DNA of 64,000 bases from Anoxybacterium sp963668245 (lineage in GTDB: Bacteria; Bacillota; Clostridia; Peptostreptococcales; Anaerovoracaceae). The stretch covers positions 806,001 to 870,000 of the forward strand of contig OY764195.2 of the NCBI GenBank assembly GCA_963668245.2. Direction: 5' to 3'. A program made the position numbers and the translations under genes. Under the pieces are notes generated by a model that was given only the letters and a program-made list of their open reading frames with translations, was not told where the DNA came from and did no database searches. Below, in pieces: positions 26,756 to 34,822 of the stretch (position 1 is its first letter; each line of letters opens with the position of its first letter).

Positions 26756-26773
26756 TTGGCACAGAAATTGCGG
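26756..26773 (+). promoter_or_regulatory. sigma-54 promoter of DUF362-MFS-thiolase operon
   Basis: TTGGCACAGAAATTGCGG: full TTGGCAC-N5-TTGC match, GG (26758-26759) and GC (26770-26771) 10 bases apart, 66 bases before the ATG at 26839. Confidence 0.88.
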
Positions 26774-26838
26774 TATTGAAAATTGTATAAAGCTTTATTA
26801 CATATGATTCATCCTAGTGAAGACGAGAGGAGAAAGAA

Positions 26839-28104
26839 ATGATAAAATCTATTGTGGCAATTGCAAAAGATCCCAGCATAGATGTTATGGTAGAGAAGGT
26901 ATTAAATGACCTAGGCGGTGTGGAAAAACTAATCAAAAAAAACTCTACTGTTATCTTGAAACCAAACGCTGGGCACTTAGGGCCTCCAGGAACAAGCATT
27001 AATACAAACCATGAGTTTTTACGGTCGGTCATCAAAGCGGTAAAGGCTGCTGGTGCAAAAAGGATTATTGTCGGGGAAGCTGCAGCTATTGGTTGTGATA
27101 CTATGGAGTGTTTTGAATCTGCAGGACATGCACAAGTTGCAAGAGAAGAGGGCGTGGAGTTATATGATATCAAGTCGGATAAGGATTTGATTAAAGTCCA
27201 AATTCGTGATGCAAAGTCAGAGATTTCCCATGTCATGTTACCTAGACTAATTCTAGAAGCCGAACACATTATCAATTTGCCAGTATTTAAATCTCATGCC
27301 AGCATGGTTTTTAGCTGCGGACTGAAAAATATTAAGGGGGTCGTGCAAGATAAAGTGCATTATGAGATGCATAAAACAAATCTTGCAATGGCGATGATGG
27401 ATATTTGGTCAGTTGTGAAAGCAGATTTAACCATTGCAGACTTAATTTACCCAGCAGAAGGATTTGGACCACATTCTGCAGTCCCTTTGGATTTTGGCTG
27501 TGTGGTAGCAAGCAAAGACCCTGTTGCCTTAGACGCAACTGCATGCAGGATGGTGGGACTTGATATTAGTATGGTGGATTATTTTGAGGCGGCCAGACAA
27601 AGAGGCTTAGGAACCAGTGACGAAGAAAACATCATTGTAAAGGGAAAAAGTATTGAAGAAGTTTACCAGAAAATGTGGCTACCGTACCTAGAAAAGTTTG
27701 ACACTTGGCCAGAATATAATATTATGCATGAAAATTCATGTTCTAGCTGTCAATCCCTTGTTGCATTTACAATGGAAAAACTAAAGGCTTTGGGAGAATA
27801 TGACAAGAATACAGATGCAGTAATTGTTGTAGGTGCAAAAAAAGAACTTCCAGAAGGCATACCTCCAGAAAAGCTCATTTTGGTTGGAAATTGTACTGCG
27901 AGATATCGAGGATGTGGCGTAGCAGTACATGGATGTCCCCCTTCGGAGCCGCATATCGGATGGGCAATTATTGATCGCAAAGATCAGACCGAAATTGGAC
28001 CTGGATTTCGTGAGCGGATGGCCAAAGAAGAACCCATCTGGAATGCGTATATCGATAAGATTGTTGCTGAAAAGAGAAAAGAAGAACAAAAAGATAATGA
28101 GTAA
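26839..28104 (+). CDS. DUF362 protein with Cys-rich C-terminal extension
   Basis: 421-residue protein of unknown biochemical function. Residues 1-290 are a DUF362 domain: ILKPNAG near 39, the IIVGEAA stretch near 76, and the core NLPVFKSH...GLKNIKG at 146-167. Within it His153 and Lys163 are 10 residues apart, followed by His174 and His178. The C-terminal 120 residues hold six Cys in a pattern unlike ferredoxin (NSCSSCQS near 304; GNCTARYRGCG and GCPPSEPH near 354-374), perhaps a metal site. First gene of a sigma-54-driven operon with an MFS carrier and a thiolase. I suspect an enzyme of the pathway rather than an electron carrier, but no function is established. Confidence 0.8.
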   Translation: MIKSIVAIAKDPSIDVMVEKVLNDLGGVEKLIKKNSTVILKPNAGHLGPPGTSINTNHEFLRSVIKAVKAAGAKRIIVGEAAAIGCDTMECFESAGHAQVAREEGVELYDIKSDKDLIKVQIRDAKSEISHVMLPRLILEAEHIINLPVFKSHASMVFSCGLKNIKGVVQDKVHYEMHKTNLAMAMMDIWSVVKADLTIADLIYPAEGFGPHSAVPLDFGCVVASKDPVALDATACRMVGLDISMVDYFEAARQRGLGTSDEENIIVKGKSIEEVYQKMWLPYLEKFDTWPEYNIMHENSCSSCQSLVAFTMEKLKALGEYDKNTDAVIVVGAKKELPEGIPPEKLILVGNCTARYRGCGVAVHGCPPSEPHIGWAIIDRKDQTEIGPGFRERMAKEEPIWNAYIDKIVAEKRKEEQKDNE

Positions 28105-28133
28105 ATATAATAATTTATGGGAGGAAATCTTTT

Positions 28134-29447
28134 ATGGAAACGCAACAAAACAATAAAAAGCTAGCAAGTGAGAATACAAATATTAAATTTGGCGCAGGTT
28201 GGGGTATTATATTCTATTGCATGGCAATGTTTTTCTTCTTGATTGGGTTCTCTATCGATGGGCTGAATATTGTTGCACCTGCCTTTGCTGCAAAGACAGG
28301 AATAGAATATGCCGACGTGCTTAGCGTTGCAACGATAGCGGGCTTTATAGGAATCATTTCATACATGATTATTGGACGGATTAATGTGAGACTGGGTGCG
28401 AGAACAACCTCTGGAATTTGCATGATTGGTGCAGGTGCATCGTACATTTACTGGGGAACTACTGAGACCTTATTCACCTATGGTGTTGGATTGACCCTAG
28501 TTACGAGCTTTATTAATGGGGCTGCATATATTGCTGGAGGTGCACTGATTGCTCAGTGGTTTCCTAAGAAAAAAGGACTGGTCAATGGATTTACCACCAT
28601 GGGTCATAATTTGGGATCTGCTTTCTATGTGCCATTGATTGCATTTTTAATTGCGTCTTTTGAGATGTCCAAGGGAATGACCTTCACAGGTATCGCAGGG
28701 ATTGTTTTGGGAATCATTGGTCTTCTGTTCATTCGAAATTTGCCTCAGGAGAGAGGGCTTTTGCCAGACAACGTTACACAAGAAGTATACGAAACAGAAT
28801 ATTTTGTAGACGATAACGAAAAGGAAAAAAAGACTTGGACAATTGGGAAGTTATTAAAGACGAAAGAAGTATGGCTAGTATCTCTAGTAATCGGCATTAA
28901 TCAACTTGTTACAACGGGTGTTATGAGCCAGCTTGTTGTAAGAAACATGGGTATAGGATTTGAGCAATCAAAAGCAATTGCGTTGATGACTATGTGCGCA
29001 TGCGTAGGTGTTTTCGGGAGCTATATTTTCGGATTTATAGACCAGAAATTTGGAGTAAAAAAAGCAATTGTGATTTTTCTGGTATGGTACTCCGTGGCGT
29101 TGGCAATCAATGTGACAGACACGGTTATTGGTGTATATATTTCTGTTGGAATGGTCGGAATTGCCATCGGAGCAGCGGCTAATTTTATTGTTTCATTGCC
29201 GGCATCTGTGTTCGGAAGACACGGTTTTGCAGAGGTATATTCCGCTTACTTCCCGATGATGCAGGTTGTTCTTATGACAAACTATATCATCAATGCACAG
29301 GCAATTCGTATGACTGGAAGTCTAAGAGGTGCGTATATCTGCTACATTGGTCTTTTGGTTATTAATATTATCATTATCAGTACAATCAATGTAAGAAAGT
29401 TTAATAAAGACTATATGGCTGAAGAGAAGGTAATCGGAACGAAATAA
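28134..29447 (+). CDS. MFS transporter, OFA-like
   Basis: 437-residue major facilitator with 12 predicted membrane segments and a central acidic/charged loop near residues 220-240 (ETEYFVDDNEKEKK). It shows OFA/monocarboxylate-type features such as GGALIAQWFPKKKGLVNGF near residue 138, the hallmark loop of the oxalate/formate antiporter family. Good GGGAGG ribosome-binding site 30 bases after DUF362. The likely role is uptake of the carboxylate catabolised by this regulon; substrate unknown. Confidence 0.88.
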   Translation: METQQNNKKLASENTNIKFGAGWGIIFYCMAMFFFLIGFSIDGLNIVAPAFAAKTGIEYADVLSVATIAGFIGIISYMIIGRINVRLGARTTSGICMIGAGASYIYWGTTETLFTYGVGLTLVTSFINGAAYIAGGALIAQWFPKKKGLVNGFTTMGHNLGSAFYVPLIAFLIASFEMSKGMTFTGIAGIVLGIIGLLFIRNLPQERGLLPDNVTQEVYETEYFVDDNEKEKKTWTIGKLLKTKEVWLVSLVIGINQLVTTGVMSQLVVRNMGIGFEQSKAIALMTMCACVGVFGSYIFGFIDQKFGVKKAIVIFLVWYSVALAINVTDTVIGVYISVGMVGIAIGAAANFIVSLPASVFGRHGFAEVYSAYFPMMQVVLMTNYIINAQAIRMTGSLRGAYICYIGLLVINIIIISTINVRKFNKDYMAEEKVIGTK

Positions 29448-29534
29448 TAGATGACGGACAAATATAGCAGTAGCATTGAATTGGTCCTTATGGTATGAAT
29501 CAAAAGGACCAATTGCAGATAGGGAGATGACAAG

Positions 29535-30716
29535 ATGAGAAATGTGGTGATTGTTGCTGGATGCAGAACACCGATAGGAAAAATTGGAGGACAATTTAAA
29601 GACATTACTTCATTGGGTTTGTCGATACCTGTAATACAGGGGTTGGTACAAAGATCAAAGGTTAAAACAGATTTAATTGACGACGTAATCTGGGGTTGCA
29701 ACTACCAGAGAACATATAAAGAAAACAACTTGGCAAGAGTTGCTGCTGTCAAAGCGGGTTTGCCAGTAACCGTTCCAGGAATTACGATTCATCGAAACTG
29801 CACCTCATCAATGTCCTCAATACAGCTAGCATATTATCAAATCAAGGCAGGAGAAGGCGACTGTATTATCGCTGGAGGTGCGGATAGTATGAGCACTGCA
29901 CCACATATGACCTTTGATAACAGATATGGTAAAAAATTTGGACACAGCGAACTAAGGGATTCTATGTGGGATTCTCTTACTAACCTTGGGATTGGACCAG
30001 AGATGGGAATTACTGCCGAGAACGTAGCTGAGCAATATGGTGTAACCAGAGTGGATCAAGATCAGTATGCTTTACTGAGTCAGCAAAGAGCTATCGCGGC
30101 AGTTGAAAGAGGTGCCTTTCGTGATGAAATTGTTCCGGTAACTGTGAACGGACGAAAAGGATCTACAACATTTGAAACAGATGAGTATCCGAAAAGAAAT
30201 GTTACTTTGGAAGCACTTCAAAAATTAAAGGCTACATTTAAAGAGGATGGTACGGTGACAGCAGGTAATTCTTCTGGAATGAATGATGCGGCATCAGGCG
30301 TTTTGCTTGTAGAAGAAGAAAAAGCGAAAAGTCTTGGGTTACCAATGCTAGCAAGATTGGTCTCCGTTGCAACAACAGGGGTTGACCCAGATATCATGGG
30401 AATTGGGCCGATTAGCGCAACCACAAAAGCATTAGACAAAGCCAATTTGACCATAGAAGACATTGATCTTTTTGAAATCAATGAAGCCTTTGCATCTCAA
30501 TGCATTGCGTGTGAACGGACTTTGGGCATTGACCGTGAAAAGCTGAACGTAAATGGAGGAGGTATTTCTTTAGGACATCCTGTTGGTGCAACAGGAAGCA
30601 GAATCGTCATTTCATTATTGTATGAAATGAAAAGAAGAAATGACACCTATGGACTTGCTACACTATGTGCAGGAGGCGGCATGGGAACCGCCGTGATCAT
30701 CGAAAATATGAAATAG
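29535..30716 (+). CDS. thiolase (acetyl-CoA acetyltransferase family)
   Basis: 393-residue thiolase. Nucleophilic Cys89 in HRNCTSSMSS (the more usual context is VCGSG/VCSSG), His in NEAFASQ and GGGISLGHPVGATGSR near residue 345, and second Cys in LCAGGGMG near 380: complete catalytic set. It would cleave acetoacetyl-CoA or a longer 3-ketoacyl-CoA, or run the reverse condensation. Third gene of the sigma-54 operon. In combination with BKACE, which releases acetoacetate, an acetoacetyl-CoA thiolase is expected, but a CoA-transferase to activate acetoacetate is not in this window. Confidence 0.92.
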   Translation: MRNVVIVAGCRTPIGKIGGQFKDITSLGLSIPVIQGLVQRSKVKTDLIDDVIWGCNYQRTYKENNLARVAAVKAGLPVTVPGITIHRNCTSSMSSIQLAYYQIKAGEGDCIIAGGADSMSTAPHMTFDNRYGKKFGHSELRDSMWDSLTNLGIGPEMGITAENVAEQYGVTRVDQDQYALLSQQRAIAAVERGAFRDEIVPVTVNGRKGSTTFETDEYPKRNVTLEALQKLKATFKEDGTVTAGNSSGMNDAASGVLLVEEEKAKSLGLPMLARLVSVATTGVDPDIMGIGPISATTKALDKANLTIEDIDLFEINEAFASQCIACERTLGIDREKLNVNGGGISLGHPVGATGSRIVISLLYEMKRRNDTYGLATLCAGGGMGTAVIIENMK

Positions 30717-30733
30717 AACATAGCATTATAAGA

Positions 30734-30768
30734 AAACACGGTTGCCCAAAAGAGCAACCGTGTTTATT
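30734..30768. terminator. terminator between thiolase and activator genes
   Basis: 12-bp stem AAACACGGTTGC/GCAACCGTGTTT with 8-base loop, followed by a T-rich tract; it lies between convergent genes and can act both ways. Confidence 0.8.
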
Positions 30769-30806
30769 TCAATGATAGTAAGCAGAAAGTGGATTTTTAC
30801 AAAGAA

Positions 30807-32330
30807 TTATCCTTTTGCATGAGGATAGACAATTCCGTACTGTTTAATTTTTCTGCTGATAGTAGAAGCGTTCACATTTAGCATATCACCTGCTTCTCTC
30901 AAATTGCTGGACACACTCAAAGCCTTTTCTATTTGTTGTTTTTCAAATTGTTCAACGGATTTTGTCAAATCAAAAGACTCTGATTGAGCGCCTTTCTTTG
31001 AGATGCCTAGAATTCCTTTTAGCATATTATTTTCGACTTCAGCTGTTCCAGAACAGCAAATCACCAAATACTCAATGATGTTTTCCAATTCTCGGATATT
31101 GCCAGGCCAATCATACATTTTCATAAGGGTGATATTTTGTTTGGTTAATTGAATCGTACGTCGGTGCTTTTTAGAATATATTTCAATGAAATAATGACAT
31201 AAATCTTCCAAATCATCGATGTGATCTCTCAGCGGTTCCAGATGGATTGGAATAACACTCAAACGATAATATAAGTCGCTTCGAAACAAGCCCTCTTTTA
31301 TTTTTATCTTCAAATCTGCGTTGGTCAACGCAATGATACGAATATCAAGAGGGATTGACTTTGTTCCGCCCACTCTGGTAATTTCTCTGCTTTGAATTGC
31401 ACGTAATAATTTTGCCTGCAATTCCATCGGCATGTCTCCAATTTCATCAAGTAAAAGAACTCCATGGTTTGCCAATTCAAAAAGCCCTGCTTTGCCAGAG
31501 GTATTTGCTCCTGAAAAGGCACCCTTTTCGTATCCAAAAAGCTCGGATTCCAGAAGGTTAGATGGAATAGACGCGCAGTTCACTTTTATGAATGGCTTTT
31601 TATTACGATTACTTTTTCGATAAATTTCATCTGCTACTACTTCCTTTCCCACACCAGATTCGCCTGTGATTAGAACGGTGGCATCGGTATCTGCTATGAG
31701 ATCAATAAGACACCAAACTTTTTGAATGGTTTCACTTGATCCTACCATATTTTTTGAAAGAGCGTTGTTTTCGGAACTAGCAATAATTCTGATAGTAGAA
31801 GGATCCTGAATGGACTTCACCTCATCTAAAAATCTTTCATAGTCTTCTTTCAATGCCTTCAAAGTGAGGATTGGTCGGCTACTGACTACCACCTGCTTTA
31901 ATTGGTTGTTTTCGTCAAAAATGGGGACGCCAACGGCATATCCTACCCGAGGAGGATTATTCTTAATTGTGGTAGACAGACGAAAAGCTTTTTTCTTAGT
32001 TTTAATGACATCCATTGTTGCTCCGCCGGTAAATAATTTGCCTTCTTTCAGGATTTCACGAACATAACGATAAAGGACCTCTTCTGATAAAATCCCGGTA
32101 TTTTGCTCATATGAGGGATTCACATACAACACTTTCCCATCACCGTCAGTTATAAAAATGCTGTCATCTAAGCTATCAACAACTTCTTTAAAATCAATAC
32201 CTTTGTCAAGAAAAACCTGTAAATCTGACAAAATATCTTCAAACAGATTTTTCGTATAGGAATCTTTCAGTTCTGGCAGTGCCTTTTTAATTTTGTCGCA
32301 TACTTGGATGATAGCGAGTACTTGATCCAT
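30807..32330 (-). CDS. sigma-54-dependent transcriptional activator (PAS-AAA-Fis)
   Basis: 507-residue enhancer-binding protein that opens sigma-54 promoters by ATP hydrolysis. N-terminal helical region, PAS domain about residues 52-160 (DSIFITDGDGKVLYVNPSYE), AAA+ domain about 190-425 with Walker A GESGVGKE, the sigma-54 contact loop as GAFSGA (variant of GAFTGA), Walker B LLLDEIGDMP, and a Fis-type helix-turn-helix at the end (LREAGDMLNVNASTISRKIKQYG). There is no receiver domain, so it probably responds to a small molecule bound by PAS. It lies between two sigma-54 operons and divergent from one; it is the obvious activator of the nearby -24/-12 promoters. Confidence 0.95.
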   Translation of the reverse strand: MDQVLAIIQVCDKIKKALPELKDSYTKNLFEDILSDLQVFLDKGIDFKEVVDSLDDSIFITDGDGKVLYVNPSYEQNTGILSEEVLYRYVREILKEGKLFTGGATMDVIKTKKKAFRLSTTIKNNPPRVGYAVGVPIFDENNQLKQVVVSSRPILTLKALKEDYERFLDEVKSIQDPSTIRIIASSENNALSKNMVGSSETIQKVWCLIDLIADTDATVLITGESGVGKEVVADEIYRKSNRNKKPFIKVNCASIPSNLLESELFGYEKGAFSGANTSGKAGLFELANHGVLLLDEIGDMPMELQAKLLRAIQSREITRVGGTKSIPLDIRIIALTNADLKIKIKEGLFRSDLYYRLSVIPIHLEPLRDHIDDLEDLCHYFIEIYSKKHRRTIQLTKQNITLMKMYDWPGNIRELENIIEYLVICCSGTAEVENNMLKGILGISKKGAQSESFDLTKSVEQFEKQQIEKALSVSSNLREAGDMLNVNASTISRKIKQYGIVYPHAKG

Positions 32331-32413
32331 TTCAATCCTCTTTCAATTTCCTATTATACTTTAATCATAAAGAGATTATACCAAATTTAACACAAAAGTT
32401 CAAACCGTATCGA

Positions 32414-32447
32414 TTGCAATCCTGCAACAAAAGTATTCGGATGCAAC
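32414..32447 (+). promoter_or_regulatory. candidate activator site upstream of cyclase operon
   Basis: TTGCA-N4-TGCAA at 32414-32427, the same core as in the inverted repeat at 26641-26670, plus a further TGCAACA half-site near 32442. It lies about 140 bases upstream of the -24 box. Confidence 0.6.
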
Positions 32448-32561
32448 ATAGAATACTGATAAATAAAAAATAGAATGATGACGCACGAGAGGAAGATGGC
32501 AAGAATCTTATCATTTCAACAGATGGGAGTAAACGATTCATTTGAATTTTTTTCTCCTAAA

Positions 32562-32579
32562 TTGGCACACCACTTGCAT
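32562..32579 (+). promoter_or_regulatory. sigma-54 promoter of cyclase-larB operon
   Basis: TTGGCACACCACTTGCAT: perfect match to TTGGCAC-N5-TTGCA with GG (32564-32565) and GC (32576-32577) 10 bases apart, 73 bases before the ATG at 32652. Confidence 0.92.
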
Positions 32580-32651
32580 TATATATCTTTAGCTGAAGGC
32601 CGAGCAAAAGCAAGGCAAAATTGATAAGCGAGGAAAAGGAGATAAAATACA

Positions 32652-33458
32652 ATGGGAAAACAGATTCTAGTAGATTTATCACATCCATTTGGGAGAGGCA
32701 ATCCTCTTTGGCCATCAAACGGAGACTTTCATATTGATCGGGTAAATCACATGCCGATGCACTATAGGTTGCTACAGACTTTTAATGATTTTCACATGCA
32801 TAACTCAACGCACGCAGATGCACCAGCTCATGTGATTCCAGAAAGCCCCTATTCACATGAACTTCCATTAGAAAACTATTACGGTGAAGCCGTGTGCGTG
32901 AGCATACCAAAGAAAAAGTGGGAATTAATCACTGTGGAAGATTTAGAAAATGCTACGCCGACAATCAAAGAAGGAGATTGGGTCTTGCTGAACACTGGAA
33001 CACATAGACGTTGGGGTGAAAATGATGATTATTTTATGTATAGTCCAGGGCTTTCCATTGAAGGTGCAAAGTGGTTTGTAGAGAAAAAAGTAAAGGGCGT
33101 CGGATTTGATATGCAGGCAATTGATCACCCGTGCTATACCTATATGATTGATCACGGACCTGGTCCGTTTGTACCAAGATTAATTGAAGAATATACAGAA
33201 ATGTTTGGACATCCACCAATAGAGGATTTCCCAGAATGGGAGCCATGTCATGACATTTTACTGAGGAATAATGTGATGGGAATTGAAAATCTTGGAGGCG
33301 ATTTAGATAAACTCACTGGAAAAAGATTTATGTTTTGCGCATTTCCATTAAGATGGTATATGGGTGACGGTACCATTGTTCGTGCAGTTGCATTTATTGA
33401 TGAAGATGATATCAATAAAAATGTTCCAGATAGAGTGTATAAGTATGGTGTATTTTAA
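32652..33458 (+). CDS. cyclase-family (kynurenine formamidase-like) metal hydrolase
   Basis: 268-residue member of the cyclase/KynB-like family of metal-dependent hydrolases that act on amides, formamides or lactones. The signature metal motif HxGTHxDxPxH appears as HNSTHADAPAH near residues 57-67, with Ser in place of the usual Gly; DLSHPFGRGNPLWP at the N-terminus fits the family. N- and C-terminal parts are complete, with a longer middle than KynB. First gene of the sigma-54 operon. It may open a lactone or hydrolyse an amide to give the hydroxy acid used by the next gene; substrate not known. Confidence 0.87.
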   Translation: MGKQILVDLSHPFGRGNPLWPSNGDFHIDRVNHMPMHYRLLQTFNDFHMHNSTHADAPAHVIPESPYSHELPLENYYGEAVCVSIPKKKWELITVEDLENATPTIKEGDWVLLNTGTHRRWGENDDYFMYSPGLSIEGAKWFVEKKVKGVGFDMQAIDHPCYTYMIDHGPGPFVPRLIEEYTEMFGHPPIEDFPEWEPCHDILLRNNVMGIENLGGDLDKLTGKRFMFCAFPLRWYMGDGTIVRAVAFIDEDDINKNVPDRVYKYGVF

Positions 33459-33482
33459 ACAAAGCATTGAAGGAACAATAAA

Positions 33483-34430
33483 ATGATAAAAGAGATAGAA
33501 AGAATTGCGGTACTGGGAGCAGGCACTATGGGAGCTGGAATAGCTCAACTCTTTGCAATGAAGGGGTTTGAAGTACTGCTGGTTTATTCTTGCGAAGAAG
33601 ATAAGCTTTCAGACCCATTTGGTAGAATCAGACTCTCCTTGGAAGTTTTGAGGGACAATCAGGTTGTAACGACAGAGGATATTCCAATGATAATGAGCAG
33701 AATTCATGGGACTGATTCGCTACAGGAAGCATCTGATTTTGCTCAAATCATATTTGAGTGCATTATTGAGGATTTGGAAATCAAACAAAATTATTTTGCG
33801 AAGATGGATAAGCTTTGCCCAATAGATACGATTCTCGCCTCCAATACTTCTGCCATCAGCATTACGGAAATAGCTGAAAAATCAGAGCATAAGGAACGAA
33901 TTGTGGGAACTCACTTTTGGAATCCAGCCTATTTAATTCCCTTGGTTGAGGTGATTAAAACCGAGTTTGTATCAGATAAAACTATTGAGCGTACTTGCCA
34001 TGCTTTAGAGAAAGCTAGTAAAAAACCAGTTCTAGTCAATAAAGATGTTCCTGGTTTTCTGGCAAATCGAATGCAGCATGCATTGTTTCGAGAGGCACTT
34101 TACATTATTGAGCAAGGCATTGCTGAGCCAAAAGCCGTGGATGATGCAATCAAATATGGATTTGGAATGAGAATGGGGATTATGGCTCCTATAACCATTA
34201 TGGATATGGGTGGTCTTGATTTAACGTACTCGATTCATAATTACTTGTTTCAGGATTTAAACAATGCGACACTACCGTCACAAATGTTAAGAGAGAAAAT
34301 TGAGGCTGGAAAATTAGGGTTCAAAACTGGTGAAGGGCTATTGCCATGGACCCAAGAAGAAATCGAATATGAGAAGCAGAATTTAACGGAAAAATTAGTC
34401 AAAATAGCGAGAGCTTTGGACCGAATATAA
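33483..34430 (+). CDS. 3-hydroxyacyl-CoA dehydrogenase-family enzyme, possibly acting on a free hydroxy acid
   Basis: 315-residue NAD-dependent dehydrogenase. Rossmann loop LGAGTMGAGIAQ at residues 12-23, catalytic region SNTSAISIT and GTHFWNPAYLIPLVEV near residue 140, then a C-terminal domain (DVPGFLANRMQHALFREAL). The HFWNPxxLIPLVEV version, instead of HFFNPxxxMxLVE, is typical of lambda-crystallin/carnitine-dehydrogenase-like relatives that oxidise free 3-hydroxy acids rather than CoA esters. This would supply a beta-keto acid to the BKACE, consistent with shared sigma-54 control. A true 3-hydroxyacyl-CoA substrate remains possible. Confidence 0.88.
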   Translation: MIKEIERIAVLGAGTMGAGIAQLFAMKGFEVLLVYSCEEDKLSDPFGRIRLSLEVLRDNQVVTTEDIPMIMSRIHGTDSLQEASDFAQIIFECIIEDLEIKQNYFAKMDKLCPIDTILASNTSAISITEIAEKSEHKERIVGTHFWNPAYLIPLVEVIKTEFVSDKTIERTCHALEKASKKPVLVNKDVPGFLANRMQHALFREALYIIEQGIAEPKAVDDAIKYGFGMRMGIMAPITIMDMGGLDLTYSIHNYLFQDLNNATLPSQMLREKIEAGKLGFKTGEGLLPWTQEEIEYEKQNLTEKLVKIARALDRI

Positions 34431-34442
34431 CCTGTGGCATTA

Positions 34443-34467
34443 TGAGCCGCTTATAATAAGTGGCTCA
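34443..34467 (+). other. intercistronic hairpin
   Basis: 11-bp stem TGAGCCGCTTA/TAAGTGGCTCA (one G-U pair) with 3-base loop between the dehydrogenase gene and the small-protein gene, without a T-run. Likely an mRNA stability or attenuation element inside the operon rather than a terminator. Confidence 0.5.
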
Positions 34468-34492
34468 GCAATTGCCAGCCTGGAGGTAGTGA

Positions 34493-34777
34493 ATGAGCAA
34501 AGACGATTGCTGTAAAGGAAGAGAACTATCTAGAATGGTAGCTCTATATGAAAGCGATGAAGAATTAGACTGTTTATTTAATCAACAATTTATGCAACGG
34601 TACACAAATTACAATAGCTTTGAAGAATTCCGATTTGCGGGAGCTGTTTTTATCAATTGGAGTGCGGATTTTGTTGTTGGAGACAGAATGGCATTTGACA
34701 GCTGCGTAAAAGGAAAAACAAAGTTTTCAAATTGGGAGCAGATGTATCAAGCGGCATTGAAAGAGGCCAGACCCTAG
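34493..34777 (+). CDS. unknown 94-residue protein in the sigma-54 operon
   Basis: Not recognised. Start ATG with GGAGG 8 bases upstream. Acidic N-terminus with a CC pair (DDCCKGREL), then an aromatic-rich middle (RYTNYNSFEEFRFAGAVF) and a third Cys near residue 70. No membrane segment or signal peptide. It is sandwiched between the hydroxyacid dehydrogenase and larC, so it probably belongs to the same pathway, perhaps as a small subunit. Confidence 0.75.
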   Translation: MSKDDCCKGRELSRMVALYESDEELDCLFNQQFMQRYTNYNSFEEFRFAGAVFINWSADFVVGDRMAFDSCVKGKTKFSNWEQMYQAALKEARP

Positions 34778-34822
34778 TTCGTAAGGGTATCAAGGAAAAA
34801 CGAGTGAAGAGAGGTTTTTAAA

